The translations under genes were made by a program, and so were the position numbers. 64,000 nucleotides of DNA, from positions 3,968,001 to 4,032,000 of the forward strand of contig OY762251.1 of the NCBI GenBank assembly GCA_963665395.2. The letters are read 5' to 3'. Under the pieces are notes generated by a model. That model searched no databases, was not told the DNA's origin, and saw only the letters and a list, made by a program, of their open reading frames with translations. Positions 7,691 through 16,398 of this stretch are shown here, one piece after another (position 1 is the stretch's first letter; every line of letters starts with the position of its first letter). The DNA is from Bin87 sp963665395. Its GTDB lineage: Bacteria; Chloroflexota; Dehalococcoidia; Lucifugimonadales; UBA3495.

Positions 7691-8764
7691 ATGTCCACCA
7701 ACACCCCCGTCCTCAGCTCCCGTCGCATCGACGTGCCCGATTCTTACGACGCCATCCAGGACTACTACGAAGAACAGGGCTGGACCGACGGTATGCCCGT
7801 AGCGCCGGCCACTGAGGACGCCGTGCGCCGGATGCTGGGGCCATGGGGCGAGGATCCGTCTCTGTCCCTGGGAGTAGCCCAGCCTTCAAATTCGGAAGTA
7901 ACGATTGAAAAGGTCGCCGTCAACGCCGTGATGGCCGGCTGCCGGCCGGAGTATTTCCCGGTGGTTGTCGCCTGCGTCAAGGCGGCGTTGCAGACGTCGT
8001 TCAACCTGGCCGGATGCCAGGCCACCACCGGCGGCGCGGCCCCGGTAGTGATCGTCAACGGTCCCATAGCGGAACGGCTGGGCATCAACGGCGATTCCGG
8101 GGCCTTTGGCCCCGGCTACCGGGCCAACGCCACCATCGGACGCGCCCTGCGCCTGTTCGTCCGCAACGTGGCCGGCCTGATCATCGGTGACATGGACAAG
8201 GCCACCCTGGCCATGCCGGGGCGCTATTCCTTCTGCTTCGCGGAGAACGAGGCGCGCAGCCCCTGGGAGCCGCGACACGTGGAGTTGGGCCTGGATCCCG
8301 AGGACAGCATGGTGACGCTCCACGCCATCCGGGCTTTCTACCCCATCATGGAAACCACTGTTTCCCGGGGCATTGACGTGCTGAACACCCTGGTGCAGGC
8401 CACCCGGGCCACCGGGTTCTCCAACTACTACCAGATTGGCACCGGCGCCCAGGTGACGCTGGTAATCAGCCCGGAGCACGCCGCCGAAATCGCCGCCGAC
8501 GGTTTGAGCAAGAAAGACGTCCGCGAGTACATCTACGCCAACGCCCGGATGTCCATCGCAGAGTTGTCCGGGCTGGGCCACTGGGGCAACCGCAACTACC
8601 CGGCCTGGATTGACGACAGCAAACCCGATACCATGGTGCCCATCGCCCCGCAGGCGGACGACATCGTGATTGTGGTAGCCGGCGGCGACGGGCGGCACTC
8701 GGCGTGGCTGGCCGGCTGGGGCGTTACGCGGGTGGTTACGGAGAAGATTGAGATTCCGGGGTAG
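7691..8764 (+). CDS. Conserved protein of unknown function next to the UGSC selenoprotein
   Basis: A 357-aa soluble-looking protein with no signal peptide or membrane segment. The start at 7691 gives MSTNTPVLSSRRIDVPDSYD and trims a 24-aa extension derived from the upstream inverted repeat. Notable segments are YYEEQGWTDGMPVAPATED, NAVMAGCRPEYFPVVVACV, GCQATTGGAAPVVIVNGPIA and YGW-like GLGHWGNRNYP. Cys residues cluster at C92, C102 and C116 (approximate). I do not recognise an enzymatic domain. The position 110 bp after the UGSC gene on the same strand suggests a shared function, and homologues beside UGSC genes elsewhere would support that. The NGPIA motif and Gly-rich stretch may form a binding site; this is only inference. 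Confidence 0.7.
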   Translation: MSTNTPVLSSRRIDVPDSYDAIQDYYEEQGWTDGMPVAPATEDAVRRMLGPWGEDPSLSLGVAQPSNSEVTIEKVAVNAVMAGCRPEYFPVVVACVKAALQTSFNLAGCQATTGGAAPVVIVNGPIAERLGINGDSGAFGPGYRANATIGRALRLFVRNVAGLIIGDMDKATLAMPGRYSFCFAENEARSPWEPRHVELGLDPEDSMVTLHAIRAFYPIMETTVSRGIDVLNTLVQATRATGFSNYYQIGTGAQVTLVISPEHAAEIAADGLSKKDVREYIYANARMSIAELSGLGHWGNRNYPAWIDDSKPDTMVPIAPQADDIVIVVAGGDGRHSAWLAGWGVTRVVTEKIEIPG

Positions 8765-8792
8765 CCGCACTGGACACGCAGCCGACATCGGT

Positions 8793-8832
8793 GTAGTACT
8801 CTGTGACACCAGCGATCCGGGCAGAGTGCTAC
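8793..8832 (+). promoter_or_regulatory. Inverted-repeat operator of the higBA-type toxin-antitoxin operon
   Basis: GTAGTACTCTG (8793-8803) is the inverted match, 10 of 11 bases, of CAGAGTGCTAC (8822-8832), which ends one base before the toxin ATG. TGGACA (8771-8776) with 17 bp to TAGTAC (8794-8799) is a possible promoter overlapping the left half. This is the arrangement expected for HigA-type autorepression. Confidence 0.5.
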
Positions 8833-8833
8833 G

Positions 8834-9127
8834 ATGAGGGTTTTCTCCAAGAGGACGCTACGGGAGTTTTGGGAGCGCCACGCTGATGCGGAACGGCCCT
8901 TACGCGATTGGTACCATGATGCCGACGATGCCGATTGGGATACGCCGGCAGCGGTAAGGGCCCGATTTGCCAACGCAAGCATCATTGCCGGCAATCGGGT
9001 AGTGTTCAACATCAAAGGCAACGACTATCGGCTGGTGGTCAATATCAACTACCGGCGTCGGGCGGTTTATATCCGGTTCGTCGGGACGCACGCTGAATAC
9101 GACCGTATCAACGCCGCGGAGGTTTAG
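8834..9127 (+). CDS. higB: HigB-family type II toxin (mRNA interferase)
   Basis: A 97-aa RelE-superfamily toxin of the HigB (COG4680) type. Its hallmarks are the N-terminal FSKRTLREFWERHADAERPLRDWY, the central ANASIIAGNRVVFNIKGNDYRLVVNINYRRRAVYIRFVGTHAEYDRI core, and the C-terminal His/Tyr before the end (H..YD). The length matches the family. It should cleave mRNA at the ribosome and be neutralised by the adjacent antitoxin, which starts two bases after its stop. An inverted repeat directly upstream suggests autoregulation. Confidence 0.9.
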   Translation: MRVFSKRTLREFWERHADAERPLRDWYHDADDADWDTPAAVRARFANASIIAGNRVVFNIKGNDYRLVVNINYRRRAVYIRFVGTHAEYDRINAAEV

Positions 9128-9129
9128 AA

Positions 9130-9570
9130 ATGTGCAATATCAAACCGGTTCGGACTGAAGAGGAATACGAAGCGGCGTTGGCTCGCATTGAAGTTCTGAT
9201 GGACGCGGAGCCTGATACCCCGGAGGACGAAGAACTGGACCTACTGGTTGACTTGGTCCTCCTCTACGAATACCGCAATGTGCCGATGCCCATTTCCGAG
9301 GGCCGGGCTCTTATAGAGTTCTGGGTTGAGGAAAGAGGCTGGACAGTACAAGCCATCAACCAACTCCTGGACGGCCAGGGCGACATTGAGGCGATGCTGG
9401 CCGGCGAACAGGAAATGACGCCGGAAATGGCAGAGACGTTGCACCAGCGCCTCCGCATCCCGGTGGCGGAACTGCTCCGGGTCGCCAACACGCCGCCGGC
9501 GCCCGGCGTCATTCCGCCCCTCTGCACCGTGGCCCGTGTCGCCAGCCTCGCCAACCAAATTCCGGGATAG
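9130..9570 (+). CDS. higA: HigA-like antitoxin / HTH transcriptional regulator
   Basis: A 146-aa protein coupled to higB by a 2-bp gap. The N-terminal part is acidic and helical (EEYEAALARIEVLMDAEPDTPEDEELD). A HigA-type middle follows, with YRNVPMPISEGRALIEFWVEERGWTVQAINQLL, then a C-terminal region resembling an XRE helix-turn-helix (MTPEMAETLHQRLRIPVAELL). This is the HigA (COG5499) organisation. It should bind HigB and repress the operon through the inverted repeat at 8793-8832. The last ~25 residues are Pro/Ala-rich and not conserved in type. Confidence 0.85.
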   Translation: MCNIKPVRTEEEYEAALARIEVLMDAEPDTPEDEELDLLVDLVLLYEYRNVPMPISEGRALIEFWVEERGWTVQAINQLLDGQGDIEAMLAGEQEMTPEMAETLHQRLRIPVAELLRVANTPPAPGVIPPLCTVARVASLANQIPG

Positions 9571-9758
9571 GCCGCCGGGGTAGCCGGAATACCGCGGCCC
9601 GTCGCAGTTTTTGGCGGCGGGCCATCCGGCTTAAAGTCGGGTATCCAACGGCGGTACAACCTATGATGACATAATGATACTGACCGTCGGCAATGCGACT
9701 GCTATCATTGACCCATCGCTAATAGGACAAATCCAATCCCCTTTCAGGTTCCATCACC

Positions 9759-12700
9759 GTGTTCACTCACCTGCACACCCACACCGAATACAGTATGCTC
9801 GACGGCATCAGCCGGGTCCCCGACCTGGTGAACCGGACCCGGGAGCTGGGCATGGACGCCATGAGCATTACCGACCACGGTTCCCTGTACGGCGTGGTTG
9901 ATTTTTACTCCGAGTGCAAGGACGCCGGCATCAAGCCCATCATCGGCTGCGAGTTTTACGTAGCCCATGGCAGCCGCCACGACCGAACCCCCAACGAGCG
10001 CACCGCCAATCACCTGGTGCTGATCGCCAAAGACAACGCCGGCTACCGCAATCTGCTGCAATTGGTCACCCGCTCGCATCTGGAAGGATTCCACTATCGC
10101 CCCCGCATCGACAAGGAATTGCTGGAGCAGTGCCGGCAGGGCTTGATCTGCCTGTCCGGGTGCCCGTCGGCTGAAGTCCCTACGCTGTTGGCGGACGGCA
10201 ACTACGACGACGCCAAACGAATGGTCGGCTGGTATCGGGAGATTTTCGGAGAGAATTACTTCCTGGAGTTGCAGCGGCACGAGCACATCGAACAGCTGCC
10301 CCGCATCAATGACGGACTGGTACGGCTGCACCGTGAAACCAGCATCCCGTTGCTGGCCACCAACGATGCTCATTACGTCCGCCAGTCCGACTACGAGTAT
10401 CAGGATGTGTACATCTGCATCCAAACCGGCACCAACGTGCTGGACGAAAAACGGCTGCGGATGGAAGATTCGTCCTATTACATCAAATCGCCGGCGGAGA
10501 TGGCCGCTCTTTTCGCGGACTTCCCCCAAGCCCTGGACATCACCGGGGAAGTGGCCCAGGAGTGCAACGTCTCATTGGGTTTCGGGCAGATGCACCTGCC
10601 GCGCTATCCTACGCCCAATGACGAGGACGCCGATTCCTACTTGGGGCGCATCTGCTGGGAAGGGTTCAAGGAGCGCTACGGAAACAACAATGAAGCCGCC
10701 CGGGCTCGCATGGAGTACGAGCTTGAGGTGGTGCGGCAGACCAGTTTCGCCAACTATTTCCTGGTGGTGTGGGACATCATCTCCTTCGTGCGCCGGCAGC
10801 AGATCCTGTTCGGCGTCCGGGGCAGCGCCGCCGCCAGCGTCGTCCTCTATTGCCTGGGGATCACCGACGTCGATCCCATGGCCTACAACCTGGTGTTCGA
10901 GCGGTTCCTGAACTTCGAGCGCAAGGAAATGCCCGACATCGACATGGACTTCCAGGACGACCGCCGCGATGAAGTCCTGCGTTACGTCATCGACCGCTAC
11001 GGCAGCGACCGGGTGGCCCAGATCATTACCTTCGGAACCCTGGGACCGAAGGCCGCCCTGCGCGACGTGGGCCGCGGTTTGGGCATGAGCTACGGCGACG
11101 TTGACCGCATCGCCCGCATGGTGCCCTTCAAGTCCCGCACCATCTCGGACGCGCTGAACGCCAACCCGGAATTTGAGCAGGTGTATGAGACGGACGGCTC
11201 CATGCGCCAACTGGTTGACCACGCCCAGGCCCTGGAAGGCATCGTCCACCACGTCAGCACCCACGCCGCCGGCGTCCTCATTGCCGACGAACCGCTCACC
11301 GAGACCGTTCCCTTGCAGCGGCCCGCCCGCGGCGACGAGAACAGCCCGGTGATGATGACCCAATACTCCATGGACCCGGTAGCCAAGCTGGGCCTGCTCA
11401 AGATGGACTTCCTAGGACTGACCAACCTGACCATCCTGGACCGCACCATCAAACTGCTGGATGAGGAGCGCGGCATCCGAATTGACCTTAACCGCCTCCG
11501 GCTGGATGACGAAGAGACCTACGAGTTGCTGGGCACCGGCAACACTTCCGACCTGTTCCAGCTGGAAAGCGCCGGGATGCAGCGCTACATCAAGGAACTG
11601 AAACCCTCCGACCTGGGCGATATTGCCGCCATGATCGCGCTCTACCGCCCCGGTCCGATGGAACATATCGACCGCTTCATCCGCTCCAAGCACGGCCGCG
11701 AGCAGGTGTCCTACCCGCATCCCAGCATGAAGGAACTGCTGGATGAAACCTACGGCGTCATCGTTTATCAGGACCAGGTGCTCCACATCTTGCAGAACTT
11801 CGCCGGCTATTCCCTAGGCGAGGCCGACACGGTGCGGAAGGCCATGGGCAAGAAGATCCCCGCGCTGATGGCCGAGGAGCGGGAACGCTTTGTCGCCGGG
11901 GCCGTTGAAAAAGGTTACACCGAGCAGATGGGCATGGAGATTTTCAGTCTCATCGAGCCCTTCGCCGGCTACGCCTTCAATAAGGCGCACAGTGTCAGCT
12001 ATGGCCTCATTTCCTATTGGACGGCCTACTTCAAAAGGCACCATCCGCTGGAATACATGGCTTCCGTCCTGAACTGCCGCCTGGACCATGGCGACCGCTA
12101 CGTCGCCTCCATCAACGAATGCACTCGCATGGGCATCAGCATTCGCCTGCCCGACGTTAACGCATCGGGCGTGCATTACACTCTCGACAAGCCCGACGGC
12201 AAGCCGGATAACGCCCTGCGCATCGGGCTTGCTGCGGTGAAAACCGTCGGCGAAGCCGCCGTTACTCCCATTGTTGCCGAGCGTGAAACGAATGGGCCGT
12301 ATGCCTCCGTCAGCGATTTCTGCAAGCGGGTTGACGTTTCCGGGCTGAACCGCCGCACACTGGAGGGCCTGGCCAGGGCCGGCGCGTTCGATACCCTGGC
12401 GCCCCGCGCGACCGTGGTCGGCAACCTGGATCGCATCTGGGCCGTTGCCCAGCAGGAGACGCGCAACCGCAATTCGGGTCAGGTTGGTATGTTCGGCGAC
12501 GAGCTGGACAGCGGAGCCGGCGGTACCCTGCTGGAATTCGACACGTCCCAACCGGATTACACTCCCCAGGAAAAAGCGGCGCTGGAGAAGGAATACCTCG
12601 GCGTGGCCCTCTCCTACAATCCTCTGCTGGCGCTGGCCGCCATCGACCCCGGCGACGCCTACAACTCGGTGGAACAACTGCACGAGGATATGATCAGCGC

Positions 12701-13346
12701 CACGGTTACGCTGCTGGGCCACGTCGCCAGCGTAACGGAGCGCTATACCCGCGACAACCGCAAGTTCCTGCGGGTGGATCTGGCCCTGGTGGGCGGCCCG
12801 GTGGAAGCCATGGTATGGCCCGACGCGCTGGAGAAAACCGCCCACATCTGGGAGGCCGGCCGAGTCGCCCGAGTCACGGGCCGCTTGCAGATCCGGGGCG
12901 ACGACTTTTCCATAGCGTGCTACGAAGCCCAGGAATACCAGCTGCCCGACCAACCGGCACCGGCCGCGCCGGATGAAACGCCGGCGCAACCAGCCAAGCC
13001 GGCCCGGACGCCTGGCCCCAACGGCTCGCGTTCCCGCAATGACACCACTGCCGCTACCGCCGCCCCCCCAGCAACGAATGGCAACGGCCGACACGAGGCC
13101 GGCGTCCTCATCAAGATGACCGAGACCGACAAAGTGGACGATGACCGCTACCGACTGCGGCAGGCCATCCGGGTGATGCTCGAGTACACTGGCGAAGACA
13201 AAGTTTATCTGGAACTGAACCTCAAGGAAAACCGGCGGGTACTGATGGAGATACCTACCATCTCCACCAGCTTCTGCGCGGAATTGCAGGAGCGCGTTCA
13301 GGGGACCTTGGAAAGCGGCGAGACCTGCTGTGAATACCGCCCGTAG
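9759..13346 (+). CDS. dnaE: DNA polymerase III subunit alpha
   Basis: A 1,195-aa C-family replicative polymerase of the DnaE1 type. It opens with the PHP domain (FTHLHTHTEYSMLDG). The palm carries the catalytic PDIDMDFQDDRRDEV and the earlier GVRGSAAASVVLYCLGITDVDP. The thumb/fingers segment YRPGPMEHIDRFI and KAMGKK follow, and after them the helix-hairpin-helix and OB-fold C-terminal regions. A Pro/Ala/Thr-rich linker near residues 1065-1110 precedes a last domain resembling the DnaE tail. The start is GTG at 9759, fixed by the invariant FTHLH segment. It is the chromosomal replicase polymerase, transcribed alone and converging on the carbonic-anhydrase gene. Confidence 0.97.
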   Translation: MFTHLHTHTEYSMLDGISRVPDLVNRTRELGMDAMSITDHGSLYGVVDFYSECKDAGIKPIIGCEFYVAHGSRHDRTPNERTANHLVLIAKDNAGYRNLLQLVTRSHLEGFHYRPRIDKELLEQCRQGLICLSGCPSAEVPTLLADGNYDDAKRMVGWYREIFGENYFLELQRHEHIEQLPRINDGLVRLHRETSIPLLATNDAHYVRQSDYEYQDVYICIQTGTNVLDEKRLRMEDSSYYIKSPAEMAALFADFPQALDITGEVAQECNVSLGFGQMHLPRYPTPNDEDADSYLGRICWEGFKERYGNNNEAARARMEYELEVVRQTSFANYFLVVWDIISFVRRQQILFGVRGSAAASVVLYCLGITDVDPMAYNLVFERFLNFERKEMPDIDMDFQDDRRDEVLRYVIDRYGSDRVAQIITFGTLGPKAALRDVGRGLGMSYGDVDRIARMVPFKSRTISDALNANPEFEQVYETDGSMRQLVDHAQALEGIVHHVSTHAAGVLIADEPLTETVPLQRPARGDENSPVMMTQYSMDPVAKLGLLKMDFLGLTNLTILDRTIKLLDEERGIRIDLNRLRLDDEETYELLGTGNTSDLFQLESAGMQRYIKELKPSDLGDIAAMIALYRPGPMEHIDRFIRSKHGREQVSYPHPSMKELLDETYGVIVYQDQVLHILQNFAGYSLGEADTVRKAMGKKIPALMAEERERFVAGAVEKGYTEQMGMEIFSLIEPFAGYAFNKAHSVSYGLISYWTAYFKRHHPLEYMASVLNCRLDHGDRYVASINECTRMGISIRLPDVNASGVHYTLDKPDGKPDNALRIGLAAVKTVGEAAVTPIVAERETNGPYASVSDFCKRVDVSGLNRRTLEGLARAGAFDTLAPRATVVGNLDRIWAVAQQETRNRNSGQVGMFGDELDSGAGGTLLEFDTSQPDYTPQEKAALEKEYLGVALSYNPLLALAAIDPGDAYNSVEQLHEDMISATVTLLGHVASVTERYTRDNRKFLRVDLALVGGPVEAMVWPDALEKTAHIWEAGRVARVTGRLQIRGDDFSIACYEAQEYQLPDQPAPAAPDETPAQPAKPARTPGPNGSRSRNDTTAATAAPPATNGNGRHEAGVLIKMTETDKVDDDRYRLRQAIRVMLEYTGEDKVYLELNLKENRRVLMEIPTISTSFCAELQERVQGTLESGETCCEYRP

Positions 13347-13366
13347 GGTGGGTTTGAAACCGGCCC

Positions 13367-13891
13367 TTATTCGCTGGTCGGAATCTGTAGCCCCAACCCG
13401 GCGGCGATGAATCGTCGGCCGTTCTCCTGGTAGCGGGCCGTGGGATTCTCCAATCGCTTGCGGTGTACTTCCGGGAGTTCGCGTATCCTTCCCGGCACGC
13501 CGATGACCAATGATTCGTTGGGGATCGGCGTACCCGTGACGATGGCGCCAGCGCCGATCAGCACGTAGTCGCCCACGTTGCAGTCCTCAAGGCACACCGC
13601 GTTGACGCCGATCATCACGTTGTTGCCGATGACGCCCCCGTGCACCACCGCGCCGTGGGTCATCAGTACGTTGTCGCCCAATTCCAGGTAGTCGTCGGTG
13701 TGCAGGACGCAATTGTCCTGTATGGAGCAATTCTTGCCGATGATTATTCGCCCATAGTCAGCCCGGATTACCGCGCCGGGCCAGATGCTGGTGCCCTCGC
13801 CGATGATGACGTCACCCACGATGTAGGCGGCCTCGCTCACGAATACGCTGGGATGGATCTGCGGGGTATTGCCGTCAATGCTGCGAATCAA
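13367..13891 (-). CDS. Gamma-carbonic anhydrase family protein (left-handed beta-helix)
   Basis: Hexapeptide repeats run through the protein (YIVGDVIIGEGTSIWPGAVIRADYGRIIIGKNCSIQDNCVLH...), ending in a short C-terminal helix. The zinc-site His residues appear in CVLHTDD and LMTHGAVVHGG, as in gamma-carbonic anhydrases/YrdA. I chose TTG at 13891 as the start because AGGAGG lies six bases before it (13898-13903) and MIRSIDGNTPQIHPSVF is the usual N-terminus; an ATG at 13924 would add 11 residues without an RBS. The product is 174 aa, a normal length. It is a probable CO2 hydratase or acyl-carnitine-type relative; activity is not certain for this family. Confidence 0.9.
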   Translation of the reverse strand: MIRSIDGNTPQIHPSVFVSEAAYIVGDVIIGEGTSIWPGAVIRADYGRIIIGKNCSIQDNCVLHTDDYLELGDNVLMTHGAVVHGGVIGNNVMIGVNAVCLEDCNVGDYVLIGAGAIVTGTPIPNESLVIGVPGRIRELPEVHRKRLENPTARYQENGRRFIAAGLGLQIPTSE

Positions 13892-14063
13892 AGGAGTCCT
13901 CCTGATTTGGATCGGTTCCGGCAATTATAACGGCAACCGGGGCAATGCCCGGCGGCGCTAGGCGGGCCAATCAAGAGCGACAAAAGGCCCATTGACAATA
14001 ACGAACATGAGGTCTAAAATGGCGGCAACATACAGAACATACGTTTGCGGAGGACTCAATCCC

Positions 14064-15035
14064 ATGGTTGCCGCCGAAGTTACCGAAATCCGCTGCAAGT
14101 CCCTCATCAACCACGTCAACGCTCCCGATTTCCACTTTCGTTGGACAATCAACCCGTACCGTGGCTGCCGTCATGCCTGCCGTTATTGCTATGCCCGCTC
14201 CACGCATCAGTTTTGGGGCATGGATGCCGGCGCGGATTTCGAGCGTCAGATTTTCGCCAAAGTCAACGCCGCCCAAGTGCTCCGCGACGAGCTCTCGCGT
14301 CCCAAGTGGCAAGGGGAACCCATTGCCATCGGCACCGCGTCCGACCCTTACGAGCCGGCCGAAGCCCAGTATGGTCTGACCCGCCAGATACTGGAGACGC
14401 TGGCCGAGTTCAGGAACCCGGCCTCCATTACCACCAAGGGCACCCTGGTGAAGCGGGACGTTGACGTACTGAAGCGACTCCACGAAGTCGCCGGCGCCCA
14501 GGTGGTCTTCAGCGTGGGAACCATCGACGAGACCGTCTGGCGCCAGACGGAACCCGGAGCGCCGCATCCCATGGCGCGCCTGGAGGCCATGCAATACCTG
14601 GTAGAACACGGCGTACCGGCCGGGGTGCTGGCCGCTCCCCTGTTGCCCGGGCTCTCCGACAGCGCGGCCAGTATTGACGCCCTGGTCGCTGCCGTCGCAG
14701 AGCACCGAGCCCAGTTCCTGTCCAGCAACCTGCTGTTTCTGCGACCGGGTAGCCGCGAGTGGTTCATGCCCTTTATCCGTGAGGCATATCCTCATCTGGC
14801 GCCGGGTTACGCTCGCCTGTACCGGACCGAACATGCTCCCCGGGACTACACCAACGCGGTGTTGGGCCTGGTGGACGATGCCCGGATGCGCTGGGAGTTG
14901 CCGCGGATGCCGTCGGTCAAGGGACTGCAACCCGCGCGGCTGTTTTCCTTGAACGAGAACGATGAACCAGAATTCCCGGGCCGGACCGAAGAGACGGAGA
15001 CCCCCACCCAACTCACGTTGCCCTTGGCGGCCTGA
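14064..15035 (+). CDS. Radical SAM protein, Rv2578c/SplB-like family
   Basis: The cluster-binding CxxxCxYC motif is YRGCRHACRYCYARSTHQFW, followed by GTASDPYEPAEAQYGLTRQ and ITTKGTLVKRDVDVL, characteristic of the Rv2578c-type radical SAM family related to spore photoproduct lyase. I prefer the ATG at 14064 (323 aa), which follows GGAGG ten bases upstream; an ATG at 13992 would add 24 residues. It binds a 4Fe-4S cluster and S-adenosylmethionine; the substrate is unknown, with DNA repair often suggested. Its stop touches the stop of the convergent gene at 15036. Confidence 0.88.
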   Translation: MVAAEVTEIRCKSLINHVNAPDFHFRWTINPYRGCRHACRYCYARSTHQFWGMDAGADFERQIFAKVNAAQVLRDELSRPKWQGEPIAIGTASDPYEPAEAQYGLTRQILETLAEFRNPASITTKGTLVKRDVDVLKRLHEVAGAQVVFSVGTIDETVWRQTEPGAPHPMARLEAMQYLVEHGVPAGVLAAPLLPGLSDSAASIDALVAAVAEHRAQFLSSNLLFLRPGSREWFMPFIREAYPHLAPGYARLYRTEHAPRDYTNAVLGLVDDARMRWELPRMPSVKGLQPARLFSLNENDEPEFPGRTEETETPTQLTLPLAA

Positions 15036-15494
15036 TCACGCGGTCGATGTCCAGATCTGTCCGCGCTGGCGGACCGGTTCAAGCAACGACTCGTCGAAAG
15101 GCAGCGGGTCGTAGTCTGCCCGGTTGGGAGCGCGATAGCTAAGGAGGGAACACACTGTTTCATCGGTGTAGTAGCCGCGATAGGCCTGGGTGACCAGTTC
15201 CGGGAAAAACGCGGAGTTGGTTTCCTCGACCAATCTGAGCGCATCGTCTTGCGCCGTTTCCGACAGGGTGGCGAACGCGCCGCCTCGTTCTTGAGCCGCC
15301 AGTTCAATTTGAACCAACCCGTCCAGGAGCAAGCGGCGTTTGGCGGTGGATCCCGCCGCCACCGATTCCACGAAGGCGGCGATACCCAGATCTCCCGCGC
15401 CGGGCATCTCGCCTTCGCCCGGTACGATGCGGTTGAGGACGGCGGCCAGCAAGGCGGACTGTCCTTCATTCAGGATGGTGTTGGTGGTTGTCAT
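15036..15494 (-). CDS. Gluconate 2-dehydrogenase subunit 3-like protein
   Basis: A 152-aa protein resembling the gluconate 2-dehydrogenase small subunit 3 family: LNEGQSALLAAVLNRIVPGEGEMPGAGDLGIAAFVESV, then FPELVTQAYRGYYTDETV and a C-terminal RPNR-Y-PLPFDESLLEPVRQRG. Family members usually accompany a membrane-linked GMC oxidoreductase. None is adjacent here, and no Tat signal is present, so it is an orphan. ATG 15494 is preferred to a TTG six bases upstream. Confidence 0.75.
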   Translation of the reverse strand: MTTTNTILNEGQSALLAAVLNRIVPGEGEMPGAGDLGIAAFVESVAAGSTAKRRLLLDGLVQIELAAQERGGAFATLSETAQDDALRLVEETNSAFFPELVTQAYRGYYTDETVCSLLSYRAPNRADYDPLPFDESLLEPVRQRGQIWTSTA

Positions 15495-15530
15495 CGTCAA
15501 TGCCTCACGCTAAATCTCTGATTGGGAAGT

Positions 15531-15584
15531 TTGTGACAGGCTCAGCCCATGCTATCATGGGAGCCCAGTTATGGGTTATAGCAT
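15531..15584 (+). promoter_or_regulatory. Candidate promoter and operator of the second toxin-antitoxin locus
   Basis: TTGTGA (15531-15536), 16 bp, then TATCAT (15553-15558) form a plausible promoter. ATGCTAT (15549-15555) and ATAGCAT (15578-15584) are exact inverted repeats around the -10, as expected for antitoxin autorepression. Confidence 0.45.
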
Positions 15585-15619
15585 CTGACCGATAAGCGCA
15601 CAGCAATGGAGGACTCGTT

Positions 15620-15928
15620 ATGCACAAGACAAGATTCACGCGGCTAGCCCAGCAGCAGTTAGCGGATGTTCCGTGCTGAGCTGACCGCAATGCAATTGTA
15701 CGCCGCATAGGAGAGTTGGAGAGGAGCCCCTATCAAACCAGGGCATTGAAATATGAATTGGCATCGTATCGTAGGGCCAAGGCAGCAGGCGGGCGGTGGC
15801 GCATTTTCTTTAAGATTGATGAAGATAGCACTACCATCCAAATCGAATTTATTGGTATGAGAATTCCCGGGAGTGAACGGGATGCCTATACCGTTTTCCG
15901 GCAATCTTTGACGGAAAGGGATCCTTGA
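15620..15928 (+). pseudogene. RelE/ParE-type toxin with in-frame TGA at codon 20
   Basis: The ATG at 15620, preceded by GGAGG, opens MHKTRFTRLAQQQLADVPC. A TGA at 15677-15679 follows, and the same frame continues ADRNAIVRRIGELERSPYQ and GGRWRIFFKIDEDSTTIQIEFIGMRIPGS to a normal stop. The whole reads as a ~102-aa RelE/ParE-like toxin (N-terminal helix pair, then the beta-sheet core) with one nonsense codon. A CGA-to-TGA change is the simplest cause. Read-through as Sec is formally possible because the organism appears to decode Sec, but no hairpin was found and the family has no Sec site here. A Phd-type antitoxin follows. Confidence 0.7.
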
Positions 15929-15946
15929 CCGAACGAAGGAATTGTG

Positions 15947-16291
15947 ATGATTGGCAACACCGACATCAGGCGGGTGGCGAAGCTGGTATCCGTTGACCAA
16001 CTGGCCGAACTTCTCCCCGGTTTGCAGAAAATTATTGAAGGCAACCCGGACGCAGTGGTTGCCATCACCGACCAGGGAAAGCCCGTGATGGCGCTACTAT
16101 CCTGGGAGTCCTGGGAGGACACCGAGGACTTGGCGGCCGGGATGGAGAGCCTGGAGATTATGGGGAACGCCGAAAAGTCCGGCGCGCTTCGGCAATCCCG
16201 GCCCGGCGCTGACGCCGATGACCTAGTTCCCGGCGATATAGTCCTGCAACAGCTCATCGACAAAGGGCTGATTGACGCGGATGGCATTTAG
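15947..16291 (+). CDS. Phd/YefM-like antitoxin
   Basis: A 114-aa protein whose N-terminal half reads as a Phd/YefM DNA-binding domain: DIRRVAKLVSVDQLAELLPGLQKIIEGNPDAVVAITDQGKPVMALLSWESWEDTEDL. The C-terminal half is acidic, suited to toxin binding. ATG 15947 has AAGGA six bases upstream; a GTG three bases earlier is possible. It follows the broken RelE/ParE-like toxin by 18 bp (toxin-first order). With the toxin disabled this antitoxin may be a relic or retain regulatory use. A terminator lies immediately downstream. Confidence 0.8.
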   Translation: MIGNTDIRRVAKLVSVDQLAELLPGLQKIIEGNPDAVVAITDQGKPVMALLSWESWEDTEDLAAGMESLEIMGNAEKSGALRQSRPGADADDLVPGDIVLQQLIDKGLIDADGI

Positions 16292-16302
16292 AAAATGATG
16301 CT

Positions 16303-16339
16303 CAACCCGACCTAGGCCGGCAGTTGGCCGGGTTTTTTT
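16303..16339 (+). terminator. Rho-independent terminator after the antitoxin gene
   Basis: AACCCGACC and GGCCGGGTT pair (one A-C mismatch) around a 13-base loop, followed by a seven-T run. It lies 12 bases past the antitoxin stop. Confidence 0.85.
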
Positions 16340-16398
16340 GCGCTACAAAAGGAGCTTGAAACCCGGCCAAAACGCTGCCGCATCAAAACCAAGTCTGT

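Noticed and set aside
11814..13094. 426-aa open frame on the minus strand
   Set aside because: Antisense to the dnaE C-terminal half, with no motif.
15677..15679. TGA in the RelE/ParE-like toxin as a third Sec codon
   Set aside because: No family member is known with Sec there, and no clear hairpin follows; a nonsense mutation is simpler. Kept as a pseudogene.
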